Shown here piece by piece: positions 17,499 through 26,332 of a stretch of 64,000 bases of DNA (its first letter is position 1; every line of letters begins with the position of its first letter). Source of the stretch: Spirosoma pollinicola (GTDB lineage: Bacteria > Bacteroidota > Bacteroidia > Cytophagales > Spirosomataceae); the NCBI RefSeq assembly GCF_002831565.1, contig NZ_CP025096.1, positions 248,001 to 312,000 on the forward strand, read 5' to 3'. Below the pieces are notes generated by a model, which was not told the DNA's origin, ran no database searches, and was given only the letters and a program-made list of their open reading frames with translations. Both the position numbers and the translations under genes were made by a program.

Positions 17499-19073
17499 AT
17501 GAAATTTCTTTATCCTGCTTTCCTTCTCTTTACTTCGGCTGCACTGGCCCAGCAAACGGCTCCGGGTCGTGTAGCAACGCACATCGCAACCTACCAACCG
17601 CCTGTTTTTAGCGATGCCAACCGCCTGAAAACACTGGAAGCTGCCTTTCCAATCGTCGAAAAACTGTACAAAGACTTTTCCGAAAAACGGCATATCCCCG
17701 GCCTGACCTTCGGTATTGTAGTTGATGGACAACTGGTTTATTCGGGTGGAACGGGCTATACCGATGTGGCGAAAAAGACAGCGGCTACCCCAAAGTCGCT
17801 GTTTCGCATTGCGTCGATGACCAAAAGCTTAACAGCGATGGCCATTCTCAAACTGCGGGACGAAGGCAAACTGCGGCTCGATGACCCCGCCGAAAGCTAC
17901 ATTCCAGAACTTAAATCGCATAAATACCTTACCGCCGATGCACCCCGTATTACGGTCCGTAACCTGATGGCCCACTCGGCAGGCTTCCCGGAAGACAACC
18001 CCTGGGGCGACCGCCAACTAGCCGACTCCGACGCAGATTTGCTCAAACTTATCAACAGCGGTATCTCGAATGCCAACGTACCAAGTTTTGCCTACGAATA
18101 CAGCAATCTGGGCTTTGCCATGCTTGGCCACATCATCACCGTTGTTACGGGCAAACCTTACCAGCAATACATTACCGACACTATTTTGAAGCCGCTGGGC
18201 ATGAACGATACGCAATGGGAATACAGCCGCGTTCCGGCCGACAAACTGGCACTGGGGTATCGCTGGCATGACGACGGGTCAGGAACAGCCAAATGGCTCG
18301 ATGAGCCGCTCCTGCACGACGGTTCTTATGGAGCAATGGGTGGGTTGATCACATCTATCGAGGATTTTAGTAAGTATGTGGCCTTGCATCAGGCCGCCTG
18401 GCCAGCTCGAAATGACGCTGACAATGGGCCTGTTAAGCGGAGTTCGGTACGCGAAATGCAGCAACCCTGGACGTTTTCGGGGTTGTCGGTACAAGCCAGA
18501 AACGCGGCAGGGCAACTATGTCCCGTTACGAGCGGCTATGGCTACGGACTAAGCTGGAATAGAAACTGTGTCGGACAGGTTTGGGTTGGCCACAGCGGTG
18601 GACTGCCCGGCTTTGGCAGTCAATGGCGCATTTTGCCCGATTACGGTATTGGTATTATTTCGTACGGCAACTTAACTTATGCCGGGATGGGCTCAGTGAA
18701 CTCGGCGGTGATGGACACGCTGATGGCCATCGGCCACTTACAGCCCCGCCAACTGCCCGTTTCCAACATTCTGGCCCAACGAAAAGCCGAAATCGTCAAG
18801 TTGATCCCCGACTGGACAAACGCTGAGCAAAGCGGCATTTTTGCGGAGAATTTCTTTCCCGACAAATCGGTAGCTATCCGCAAAAAAACCGTGCAGGACT
18901 TATACGCCAAAGTGGGTGACATAAAGCGCGTTGGCGAGTTAATCCCCGAAAATCAGCTACGCGGCCACTTTTTGCTCGAAGGTGACAAAGGAGCTATTGA
19001 TGTATTTTTCACGCTAACTCCCGAAAACCCCGCACTGATCCAGCAGTTAGATTTTCGGGAGGTAAGTAAATAA
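17499..19073 (+). CDS. serine hydrolase of the beta-lactamase/AmpC fold
   Basis: 524 residues with signal peptide MKFLYPAFLLFTSAALAQ. The class-C beta-lactamase/DD-peptidase motifs are present: SMTK at 106-109 (nucleophile S106, general base K109), YSN at 201-203, and HSGG near residue 370 in place of KTG. A C-terminal extension of about 100 residues follows the catalytic domain, as in many Bacteroidota esterase-like members. It could be a periplasmic peptidase or esterase; true beta-lactamase activity should not be assumed. The GNAT gene begins 32 bp downstream. Confidence 0.88.
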   Translation: MKFLYPAFLLFTSAALAQQTAPGRVATHIATYQPPVFSDANRLKTLEAAFPIVEKLYKDFSEKRHIPGLTFGIVVDGQLVYSGGTGYTDVAKKTAATPKSLFRIASMTKSLTAMAILKLRDEGKLRLDDPAESYIPELKSHKYLTADAPRITVRNLMAHSAGFPEDNPWGDRQLADSDADLLKLINSGISNANVPSFAYEYSNLGFAMLGHIITVVTGKPYQQYITDTILKPLGMNDTQWEYSRVPADKLALGYRWHDDGSGTAKWLDEPLLHDGSYGAMGGLITSIEDFSKYVALHQAAWPARNDADNGPVKRSSVREMQQPWTFSGLSVQARNAAGQLCPVTSGYGYGLSWNRNCVGQVWVGHSGGLPGFGSQWRILPDYGIGIISYGNLTYAGMGSVNSAVMDTLMAIGHLQPRQLPVSNILAQRKAEIVKLIPDWTNAEQSGIFAENFFPDKSVAIRKKTVQDLYAKVGDIKRVGELIPENQLRGHFLLEGDKGAIDVFFTLTPENPALIQQLDFREVSK

Positions 19074-19105
19074 GGACACGACCTCACCGGCCAACTACTA
19101 ATTTT

Positions 19106-19624
19106 ATGGCAGAATTTTTACTACCTACCGCCACCGAACAAGACATTTCAGCCCTGGACCATCTGGTGAATAGTGCCTACAGGGGCGACAGTTCCCGTAA
19201 GGGTTGGACGACCGAAGCCGATCTACTCGACGGCATTCGCACCAGTGAAGAATCATTGCGAACGATGATACAAAACCCAAACGCTTCGATCCTGAAGTAC
19301 GAGGAAGCGGGCCAGTTACTGGGTTGCGTGTATCTGGAAATGAAAGGTAATGACCTCTATCTGGGCATGTTGACCGTTTCGCCCGAAGCACAGGCCAAGG
19401 GCATTGGCAAGCAATTGCTGTTGGCTGCCGAACACATTGCCCAAAGCCGAAAATGCCATGCCATTACGATGACGGTCATCACGGTTCGGCATGAATTAAT
19501 TGCCTGGTATGAACGGCGCGGCTACAAAAAAACCGGCAAAATAGAACCCTTCCCCAATGATCCACGCTTCGGTATCCAGAAGCGGCTACTTGAGTTTATG
19601 GTTCTGAAAAAGGAAATTATTTAG
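19106..19624 (+). CDS. GNAT family N-acetyltransferase
   Basis: A 172-residue cytoplasmic acyltransferase. The acetyl-CoA loop is in LTVSPEAQAKGIGKQLL (R/Q-x-x-G-x-G/A type, here QAKGIG). The fold continues through HAITMTVITVRHELIAWYERRGYKKTGK, the usual strand 5 and WYERxGF/Y motif. The N-terminus, EQDISALDHLVNSAYRGD, resembles acetyltransferases acting on small molecules. The substrate is unknown. It probably shares a transcript with the serine hydrolase. Confidence 0.85.
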   Translation: MAEFLLPTATEQDISALDHLVNSAYRGDSSRKGWTTEADLLDGIRTSEESLRTMIQNPNASILKYEEAGQLLGCVYLEMKGNDLYLGMLTVSPEAQAKGIGKQLLLAAEHIAQSRKCHAITMTVITVRHELIAWYERRGYKKTGKIEPFPNDPRFGIQKRLLEFMVLKKEII

Positions 19625-19793
19625 GCCTGAATAGTACATCTAGCCTGTTTTTTATTGATTTATCAAGAGCAAATCGCGTCGTTTTCGCTAAAATAACCAC
19701 TTGTTTAAGTGCCGAATCCAAACCCTTTTTGCGTTTGCCGATTTAACTCTATAATTTCACCACAGTAAAACGAAACACGATACGTCAAGCCTT

Positions 19794-20174
19794 ATGTCAG
19801 CTTCCAAACGAGTCCTGATTGCCGAAGATAGCTCCGTTATCCAGAATCTGGCCCGCAAAATTCTTGAGTTTCAGAACTACGACATCACTGCCGTTAAAAA
19901 CGGAGAGCAGGTGTTACAAATTCTCGAAAAAGAAGATTTTAGTATCCTTCTATTAGACATCAACATGCCCTTGATGGACGGTATGGAGTGCGTTAGGCGA
20001 GTGAGAGCCCTACCCGAAAAAGAAAAAGCCAGTGTTCCTATCGTAGCCATTACCGGCAACGCCAAAAACTACACCGAAGAAGAATTCAAAACCGCCGGCT
20101 TCAACGATGTGCTGGTGAAACCCCTTAACTTCGACCGCCTGGTAGAAGTCGTTAATCAACTGACGGATAAATAA
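19794..20174 (+). CDS. stand-alone response regulator receiver protein (CheY-like)
   Basis: A 126-residue protein consisting only of a receiver domain. The acidic pair is E11/D12, the phosphorylated Asp is D55 (LLLDINMPLMDG), with T87 in AITGN and K109 in VLVKPL. No output domain follows, so it acts through a protein partner or as part of a phosphorelay. No kinase is adjacent; an orphan kinase gene lies at 4.6-6.2 kb. The intergenic DNA after it carries a long inverted repeat. Confidence 0.9.
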   Translation: MSASKRVLIAEDSSVIQNLARKILEFQNYDITAVKNGEQVLQILEKEDFSILLLDINMPLMDGMECVRRVRALPEKEKASVPIVAITGNAKNYTEEEFKTAGFNDVLVKPLNFDRLVEVVNQLTDK

Positions 20175-20181
20175 AGTATGT

Positions 20182-20266
20182 AGGAGCGAGGAGTGAGAAG
20201 ATAGGAGTTGCTGACGCATTTATGCTGCCGATGACTCCTCACTCCTCGCTCCTCACTCCTCACTCT
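20182..20266. repeat. imperfect palindrome of AGGAGTG-type simple repeats
   Basis: AGGAGCGAGGAGTGAG at 20182-20197 is the exact reverse complement of 20238-20253. The right arm continues with further ACTCCTC units to within 2 bp of the next ATG at 20268. The arms are built of short tandem units. It fills the gap between co-directional genes and may act as an attenuator or RNA stabiliser; this is inference. Confidence 0.6.
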
Positions 20267-20267
20267 C

Positions 20268-21029
20268 ATGTTCATCACACTACTAGGTACGGGCACATCG
20301 TCGGGGGTGCCGCTTATTGGCTGCAGCTGTGAGGTATGCCGTTCAGTCGACTTTCGGGACAAACGACTCCGCACCTCCGTTCATATCGCCGTAAATGGCC
20401 GTAGTTTTGTCATTGACACTGGGCCCGATTTTCGCCAGCAGGTCCTTCGCCTGAACCTGCAACAGCTTGATGCTGTACTGTTTACACACGAGCACAAAGA
20501 CCACACCGCAGGTTTAGACGAGATCAGAGCCTATAATTTCCGGTCGGGACAGGATATACCCGTTTATGGTCGACCAACGGTTCTGGCGCAGTTACAGCGC
20601 GAATTCGCTTACGTCTTTGCCGAAAATAAATATCCCGGCACGCCCCACGTTGAGCTTCATAACATCATTAATGAGCCTTTTGAGGTATTGGGTGTTCCGG
20701 TCATCCCAATTGAGGTAATGCACCATAAACTACCCGTTTATGGCTATCGGGTTGGGGACTTCACCTACCTCACCGACCTCAATTACATTTCGGACGAAGA
20801 ACTGGAAAAGGTGTATGGAACAAAAGTCCTCGTCCTCGATGCGCTCCAGTTGAAGCCTCACATCTCGCATTTTACCCTCGATCAGGCCGTTGCCCTCGCC
20901 AAACGCGTTGGTGCCGACCGAACGTATTTCGTGCATATCAGTCATAAACTAGGCATGCATCGAGAAGTCGAAAAAGAACTCCCGCATGGTATTCGCCTTG
21001 GGTATGACGGCCTGCAGATCAAATTATAG
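20268..21029 (+). CDS. MBL-fold metallo-hydrolase, PhnP-like
   Basis: A 253-residue cytoplasmic metallo-beta-lactamase-fold protein. The N-terminal LLGTGTSSGVPLIGCSCEVC has the Gly-rich start and paired cysteines of the PhnP/tRNase-Z-like phosphodiesterase branch. The metal motif is THEHKDHTAGLDE. Further ligand candidates are in VMHHKLPVYGYR, YLTDLNYI and HISHKLGMH. PhnP itself hydrolyses cyclic phosphodiesters in phosphonate breakdown, but Bacteroidota carry many family members outside phn operons, as here, so the true substrate is open. The start lies 2 bp after the palindrome, leaving no room for a Shine-Dalgarno site. Confidence 0.82.
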   Translation: MFITLLGTGTSSGVPLIGCSCEVCRSVDFRDKRLRTSVHIAVNGRSFVIDTGPDFRQQVLRLNLQQLDAVLFTHEHKDHTAGLDEIRAYNFRSGQDIPVYGRPTVLAQLQREFAYVFAENKYPGTPHVELHNIINEPFEVLGVPVIPIEVMHHKLPVYGYRVGDFTYLTDLNYISDEELEKVYGTKVLVLDALQLKPHISHFTLDQAVALAKRVGADRTYFVHISHKLGMHREVEKELPHGIRLGYDGLQIKL

Positions 21030-21148
21030 TCATGGCTAAGCTCTGGCTTGGCCCTTGTCATTTCTACGACTAAGCCAGAGTTTGGCCCTGACAGCATCAA
21101 ACCAATTCCCTTCACGCATCGTTAGCCTTTAAGAATTACCTCCCTACG

Positions 21149-22243
21149 ATGCAGACCCTAATTAAACCCTCCCGCTCCTTTACCGACCCACTTTTAGATC
21201 GTTATCGCCAGCAGGGCGATCCGGTGGCCGATGCGGTTATTGCTACTATTGTGGAAACAGAAACGGCAACCGGTTTACGAAATCTGATGCGCTGGCTGGG
21301 CGATACCAACGATTTTTCGACCACGAACCAACATCCGGCCGTACAGGACTTTTTTGAAAAATACGCGGCTCTACCCACTTGGGCAGAGCCTGTCCGGATG
21401 AAGCGGGGCATGGTTTTTTTCAAGAAACATGCGCAGCAGATCGGCCTCACACTCGGCTTCTTTTCTTTGCCTTACTCCTACCTCGGTGCGCATGGAGCGC
21501 AGGTTCTGTGGCTAACCGAACGCATAAAAAACGACACCGCCCGCCGATTGCAGGAAACCGGCGAATGGGTATTTGCCGTCAATAATGCGAAAGAGTGGCG
21601 TTTTGATTCACTTCAACCAACCAAAAACGAAGGAAACGCCCTGACACGAACGGTAAAAATTCGCCTGATCCACGCCGGAGCCCGTTGGTTTTCTTTACAT
21701 TCCGGTCGATGGAATATGGCTTGGGGATACCCTGTCAATCAGGAAGATATGGCCGGCACCAGTCTGTCATTCTCCTACGTTGTTCTTCAGGGATTACGAA
21801 AAGCGAAAGTAACCATGACGGAGCAGGAAGAGGAAGATTATCTGCATCACATTAACGTAGTTGGTTATCTGAATGGTGTTGCCGAAGAACTCATCCCCAT
21901 AAATCTGCGTGAAGCCTATAACCTCGGCACGGCCATTGCCAGACGGCAGTTCGCTCCATCCGAAGCGGGAGTGGGTTTAACTCGTTCTCTATTAAATGCT
22001 ATAGCCGCCGTTGCTTCATCCAGCCAGCTTTCACCCAACAACCCTGGGCAAACAGCCGGTTCTTCGAAATCCAAAGTAATTGGCCCCGAAACCATTCGGA
22101 ACCTCGCAGCCGGTGAAATGCGTTTCTTCATGGGCGATCAATATGCCGACTGGCTCGGCATTCCCAACGTCCCTATCGAAAAACGGGTGGCAGGTCTGCT
22201 GAATCGCCTGCCTATTTTTCAACAGCAGTTATTAACTCTGTAA
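21149..22243 (+). CDS. DUF2236 / MpaB-Lcp-like oxygenase family protein
   Basis: A 364-residue, mostly helical protein. TWAEPVRMKRGMVFFKKHAQQIG, the RTVKIRLIHAGAR segment with a candidate heme-ligand His, and NVVGYLNGVAEELIP fit the family that includes fungal MpaB and latex-clearing protein. These are heme b oxygenases that cleave isoprenoid chains. Most bacterial members are uncharacterised and the natural substrate here is not known. No signal peptide is visible. A long palindrome separates it from mnmE. Confidence 0.78.
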   Translation: MQTLIKPSRSFTDPLLDRYRQQGDPVADAVIATIVETETATGLRNLMRWLGDTNDFSTTNQHPAVQDFFEKYAALPTWAEPVRMKRGMVFFKKHAQQIGLTLGFFSLPYSYLGAHGAQVLWLTERIKNDTARRLQETGEWVFAVNNAKEWRFDSLQPTKNEGNALTRTVKIRLIHAGARWFSLHSGRWNMAWGYPVNQEDMAGTSLSFSYVVLQGLRKAKVTMTEQEEEDYLHHINVVGYLNGVAEELIPINLREAYNLGTAIARRQFAPSEAGVGLTRSLLNAIAAVASSSQLSPNNPGQTAGSSKSKVIGPETIRNLAAGEMRFFMGDQYADWLGIPNVPIEKRVAGLLNRLPIFQQQLLTL

Positions 22244-22281
22244 GCAGGATTCCCTTAGTAGAGGATATAAATTACACATTA

Positions 22282-22378
22282 GTCAGGGTTGGGTGGGTAG
22301 TTGGTTGGGGCAAACGCCATATCTTAAAGATATGGCGTTTGCCCCAACCAACTACCCACCCAACCACCCAACCCTGAC
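22282..22378. repeat. 97-bp near-perfect palindrome upstream of mnmE
   Basis: The left arm from GTCAGGGTTGGGTGGG to the centre at about 22325 (ATATCTTAAGATAT-like core) is repeated in reverse complement to 22378. The only difference is an extra 8-nt CCAACCAC-type unit in the right arm. Arms of 44 bp would form a very stable hairpin. There is no T-run after it. It lies 24 bp before the mnmE start. Confidence 0.75.
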
Positions 22379-22402
22379 GCAAGCCAACTTATAACTACGA
22401 AC

Positions 22403-23779
22403 TTGTATCAATTAGAACCCATTGCTGCGCTGGCCACTGCACCCGGTATTGGCGCTATCGCCGTTGTGCGTGTGTCGGGCGAAGGTGCCATTGAGGTAAC
22501 GAATCGCCTGTTTCGGGGAAAAGACCTGACACATCAAGCCAGTCATACCGCCCATTTCGGCACCCTCCGCAACGACGACGGGAGCATTATCGACGAAGTG
22601 TTGGTAACCGTTTTTCAGTCGCCAAAGTCCTTTACGAAAGAAGACGTTACAGAAATTTCGTGTCATGGTTCGGAGTTCATCATCCAGCAAATTTTGCGTC
22701 GGCTCATGCAGGAAGGCGTTCGATTGGCCCAGCCGGGTGAGTTTACACAACGGGCGTTCCTGAACGGTCAGTTCGATCTGGTTCAGGCCGAGGCCGTTGC
22801 CGATCTGATTGCTTCCGACTCCGACGCCAGCCACCGGGCGGCTCTGAATCAATTACGCGGAGGATTTTCCAGACAACTCAAGGCCCTTCGGCAGCAACTC
22901 ATTGATTTTGTAGCCCTTGTAGAATTGGAACTTGATTTCGGCGAGGAAGACGTTGAATTTGCCCACCGCGATAAACTTCGGCAGCTCATGCTCGACATTC
23001 GGCGCGTGCTCCACCCGTTGATCGACTCATTTTCCACTGGCAACGCCATAAAAAATGGGGTGCCAACGGTAATTGTGGGAAAGCCCAACGCGGGCAAATC
23101 GACGCTGCTCAACGCGTTGCTGAATGAAGAAAAAGCCATCGTTTCTGATATTCCCGGCACCACCCGCGATGTTATTGAAGATGAACTTTTCATTGACGGT
23201 ATTCGCTTTCGGCTCATCGACACCGCCGGACTGCGCCAGGCCACCGACCAAATTGAGGCCATTGGTATCGAACGCACTCAGCAGAAAATGCGCGATGCCG
23301 CCCTGGTGGTGTATCTGTTCGATGCTAAAAACGTCGAATCCGGCGAATTGCAAACGGCGGTCGATGAGGTTCGGGCATCCGGTAAACCCTATCTGCTCGT
23401 CGGCAATAAACTTGATGCAATCACCGATGCCACCCGCGAGTTATTGGAAACGATGTTGGGCGAACCGGTTGTCTGGATCTCGGCAGCTAAACAAACGCAT
23501 TTGGAAGAACTCAAATCGGCCTTATCGGCCCGTGTCCGCACCGATGCCGCCGTACAAACAGGCAGCGCGGTAGTTACCAACGCCCGCCATTACAATCACC
23601 TCACCGGAACCGACAATGCGCTGGCCCGTGCTGTTACCGGACTGGACTCCGGCGTCACCCCCGACTGGCTGGCGATGGATTTACGCGTGGCATTACAACA
23701 TCTGGGCGAGTTGACGGGAGAGATAACAACAGATGATTTGCTGGAGTCGATTTTCAGTAAGTTCTGTATCGGAAAGTAA
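22403..23779 (+). CDS. mnmE: tRNA modification GTPase MnmE
   Basis: 458 residues. Together with MnmG, MnmE installs the (carboxymethyl)aminomethyl group on U34 of tRNAs, using a folate cofactor. The N-terminal domain (IAALATAPGIGAIAVVRVSG) binds folate. A helical domain follows with PGEFTQRAFLNGQFDLVQAEAV. The GTPase domain starts at about residue 220 with the P-loop GKPNAGKS (226-233), PGTTRD, DTAG and NKLD. The C-terminus is FCIGK, with the conserved Cys. The start is a TTG at 22403; the frame is open upstream through the palindrome but has no better start at the family's usual N-terminus. Confidence 0.95.
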   Translation: MYQLEPIAALATAPGIGAIAVVRVSGEGAIEVTNRLFRGKDLTHQASHTAHFGTLRNDDGSIIDEVLVTVFQSPKSFTKEDVTEISCHGSEFIIQQILRRLMQEGVRLAQPGEFTQRAFLNGQFDLVQAEAVADLIASDSDASHRAALNQLRGGFSRQLKALRQQLIDFVALVELELDFGEEDVEFAHRDKLRQLMLDIRRVLHPLIDSFSTGNAIKNGVPTVIVGKPNAGKSTLLNALLNEEKAIVSDIPGTTRDVIEDELFIDGIRFRLIDTAGLRQATDQIEAIGIERTQQKMRDAALVVYLFDAKNVESGELQTAVDEVRASGKPYLLVGNKLDAITDATRELLETMLGEPVVWISAAKQTHLEELKSALSARVRTDAAVQTGSAVVTNARHYNHLTGTDNALARAVTGLDSGVTPDWLAMDLRVALQHLGELTGEITTDDLLESIFSKFCIGK

Positions 23780-23884
23780 CCGCACTTAATACCTTATGCC
23801 ACAGATTACATGTGACAGCTTTCAAACCTGTCAGGTGAATAAATCCCCGCGCTGTCTGGCGTTTACGCCCCCGGTATGTTTTTT

Positions 23885-24958
23885 TCAACTCATTAATGAC
23901 TGATAAAGGGTTAGATACTGTCTGGCGCTTTCTTCCCAGCTAAAGCGCGAGGTATTTTGGACAATAGCTTCGGCCCTTGAGGTGCTTTTGTAGATTTTCA
24001 TTCCCTCTTCAAACACGCCCTGCACTACCTCAGCCTCATAACTCGGAAAGTAGAAAGCCGCATCGCCCCCCACCTCGGGCAACGACGTAGCCATTGACAA
24101 AAAAACCGGCTTACCGAACTGCATGGCTTCAAGGACAGGCAACCCAAAGCCTTCTGCCAGCGAGGGATGCAGGAACGCTTTGCAATGCTTTAAATACCAG
24201 GCTTTGTCTGCTTCAGAGACGGCCCCCAACAGATGCAGTCGCTGGTCAACGCCCATGCGCTGGGCAATCTGCCGCATCTGGTCGACGTAAACCGGATCGT
24301 CATGATGCCCTACCAGTAGCAGTTCCAGGTCAGGTTGCGATTGAAGTAAAGGCAGCAGGACGTGAAAATTTTTTTTTCGATTCTGATAGCCAATACCGAG
24401 CAAAAACTCGCGGTCAGGTTTGTAGGAAACAGGTTGCTTTTCTACCTGAGCGGGCACTTTATTAAGACCATTGTAAATGACGTGTACTGGTGTATTACCG
24501 ACGTCGCAATGAGTTAACACGTCGCTTTTTGTAAAGTTGGAAATACAGACAATGGCATCACTCCGATCAATTAGGGATTGAGTGTGGGCCAGACTTTTTT
24601 GCTGTAAAGCCTCCGATTTTCCTTCGTGCAGGACGTTCAAATCATGAATGGTCAACACGACCTTAATGTTGGGATAGCGCTTTTTGCTGGGCAAAATCCG
24701 CCCGGACTGAAATGGCGCATGCCATACCCGGCAGTCCTTCAAAAACGGCCGAAACAGCTTGTGCCATCGTTCTTCAGGCAAGTGATGTGGCTCAGCATCG
24801 AGTTTCAGGGTTCGCCGTGGGGGCAAATATAGTTGCATGAGCGGCTGTTTTTCTGCCCTGAGTAACGGATTGATATGGTTGCCAAGTTGCTGACAATACT
24901 GGTATAACCCAGAATGTGAATACTTCATCAGGTGACAATCCAATATGATTCGAGACAT
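23885..24958 (-). CDS. GT4 family glycosyltransferase (paralogue of 25201-26256)
   Basis: A 357-residue GT-B retaining glycosyltransferase, cytoplasmic or membrane-associated. The C-terminal Rossmann domain has FLLGIGYQNRKKNFHVLLP for nucleotide-sugar binding and the E-x7-E motif in HPSLAEGFGLPVLEAMQ. The N-terminal domain starts at once with LDCHLMKYSHSGLYQYC, close to the divergent neighbour's FDCERMKYVNTGLYYFC. The segment SDAIVCISNFTKSDVLTHCD is almost the same in both. They probably arose by inverted duplication. The sugar and acceptor are unknown; context suggests surface glycan assembly. Confidence 0.88.
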   Translation of the reverse strand: MSRIILDCHLMKYSHSGLYQYCQQLGNHINPLLRAEKQPLMQLYLPPRRTLKLDAEPHHLPEERWHKLFRPFLKDCRVWHAPFQSGRILPSKKRYPNIKVVLTIHDLNVLHEGKSEALQQKSLAHTQSLIDRSDAIVCISNFTKSDVLTHCDVGNTPVHVIYNGLNKVPAQVEKQPVSYKPDREFLLGIGYQNRKKNFHVLLPLLQSQPDLELLLVGHHDDPVYVDQMRQIAQRMGVDQRLHLLGAVSEADKAWYLKHCKAFLHPSLAEGFGLPVLEAMQFGKPVFLSMATSLPEVGGDAAFYFPSYEAEVVQGVFEEGMKIYKSTSRAEAIVQNTSRFSWEESARQYLTLYQSLMS

Positions 24959-25200
24959 AGATTAGAATTATACGTTTGCTGAAGGCATACCCTCATTTTT
25001 TAACAGTTTATACAACATTATCGGGCATAAGACGGTATTTATTACAGGACATATTACTCCGGCAACTTCCAACCCTTCCATCAGCTTAAGGCTCTGCATT
25101 AATAAACGAAGTGTCGAGCGCCTGAATCGTACAGGCATGCGATTATTTTTCGCCACGACACTTCCTGTTCAGCTAATCAACGTAGAAAAGCAATTTCTTT

Positions 25201-26256
25201 ATGCATCAAATCATTTTTGACTGCGAGCGAATGAAATACGTCAACACGGGTTTGTACTATTTTTGTCTCAATCTGGGTAGGGCCCTTCAACAGAATACAA
25301 GTCGGGAAGCGCTATCGGTATACATGCCGAGCCACATGCCATCCACGTTTGGCCCCTCAGTTCCTGTCTTGCCACAGCACTCATTGCAGAAATTCTTTAT
25401 GCCATCAGTTAGCCAGTATCAATTGTGGCACTGTACGTATCAGAGTTCAAACTACCTGCCCCATCGGAACAAGAAGATAAAGGTACTGCTGACGATTCAC
25501 GACCTTAATTTCCTGTACGAAGATAAGCCCGACCGGAAAAAAATCCGGTACCTCCGGCATTTACAGAAGAACATCGACCGTAGTGATGCCATTGTCTGTA
25601 TATCTGAATTTACCCGCAAGGATGTGTTGACCCACTGCGACGTCGGCAACCGGGCCGTGCACGTGATTTATAACGGCACCAACGGTTTACCTAAACCTGT
25701 GCTGGAAGAAAAATCATACCAACCCGCCGTTCCCTTCCTGTTCAACATAGGTGCCATTACCCGCCCAAAAAATCAACATCGGATTTTACCACTTTTACAG
25801 AGCAATCCCAGCATGGAACTGGTACTGGCCGGTCGACACCAGGACAAAGCATACGCGGATTATATCCGGCAGCAGGCATCAGAATTGAACGTAGCCAGCC
25901 GAATGCACCTGGTTAATGAAGTGACTGAAGGCGAAAAGTCGTGGTACTATCATAACTGTCAGGCTCTGGTTATGCCGTCGCTGGCCGAAGGGTTTGGCTT
26001 GCCCATCACCGAAGCTATGTCGGTTGGGAAGCCCGTATTTTTGTCGAAACACACGGCCATGACAGAGATCGGCAAAGACCTCGCCTTTTATTTTCAGGAT
26101 TTCGACAACATGCACGACGATTTCCAGTCCGGGATGCAGCATTACCAAAAGTCCGGTAGCTATATCCGGGAAGCAATGAAAGCCCACAGCGCTACGTTCA
26201 GTTGGGATAGTGCTGCCCGGGAATATCTGAACATTTACCGATCTTTGCTCAAGTAA
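25201..26256 (+). CDS. GT4 family glycosyltransferase (paralogue of 23885-24958)
   Basis: A 351-residue GT-B enzyme. The donor-site region is FLFNIGAITRPKNQHRILP and the E-x7-E motif is in MPSLAEGFGLPITEAMS. It shares long blocks with the divergent gene (SDAIVCISEFTRKDVLTHCD, HVIYNGTNGLP). The 242-bp intergenic region between them holds no convincing gene and presumably both promoters. The ABC exporter gene starts 76 bp downstream, suggesting glycan synthesis coupled to export. Confidence 0.88.
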   Translation: MHQIIFDCERMKYVNTGLYYFCLNLGRALQQNTSREALSVYMPSHMPSTFGPSVPVLPQHSLQKFFMPSVSQYQLWHCTYQSSNYLPHRNKKIKVLLTIHDLNFLYEDKPDRKKIRYLRHLQKNIDRSDAIVCISEFTRKDVLTHCDVGNRAVHVIYNGTNGLPKPVLEEKSYQPAVPFLFNIGAITRPKNQHRILPLLQSNPSMELVLAGRHQDKAYADYIRQQASELNVASRMHLVNEVTEGEKSWYYHNCQALVMPSLAEGFGLPITEAMSVGKPVFLSKHTAMTEIGKDLAFYFQDFDNMHDDFQSGMQHYQKSGSYIREAMKAHSATFSWDSAAREYLNIYRSLLK

Positions 26257-26332
26257 ACCACCCACATTAACCCAGTTAAATCATCTGATCCGAAGGCGGA
26301 TTGATGACATTAATACACCTTACGACCAACGA

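Noticed and set aside
17499..19073. Calling the serine hydrolase a beta-lactamase resistance gene
   Set aside because: SxxK and YxN are shared by esterases and peptidases, and KTG is replaced by HSGG; sequence alone does not support resistance.
20182..20266. CRISPR-like or tandem repeat array
   Set aside because: The repeats are 7-8 nt units arranged as a palindrome, with no spacers or cas genes.
20268..21029. Assigning phosphonate breakdown (phnP) to the metallo-hydrolase
   Set aside because: No other phn gene is nearby and the family is broad, so only a PhnP-like label is justified.
23813..23833. TGACAG/CTGTCA hairpin between mnmE and the GT4 gene
   Set aside because: Only a 6-bp stem with no T-run; too weak to call a terminator.
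24968..25156. 62-codon minus-strand frame between the two divergent GT4 genes
   Set aside because: It lies in the shared promoter region, has no recognisable motif or paralogue, and would leave little room for promoters.
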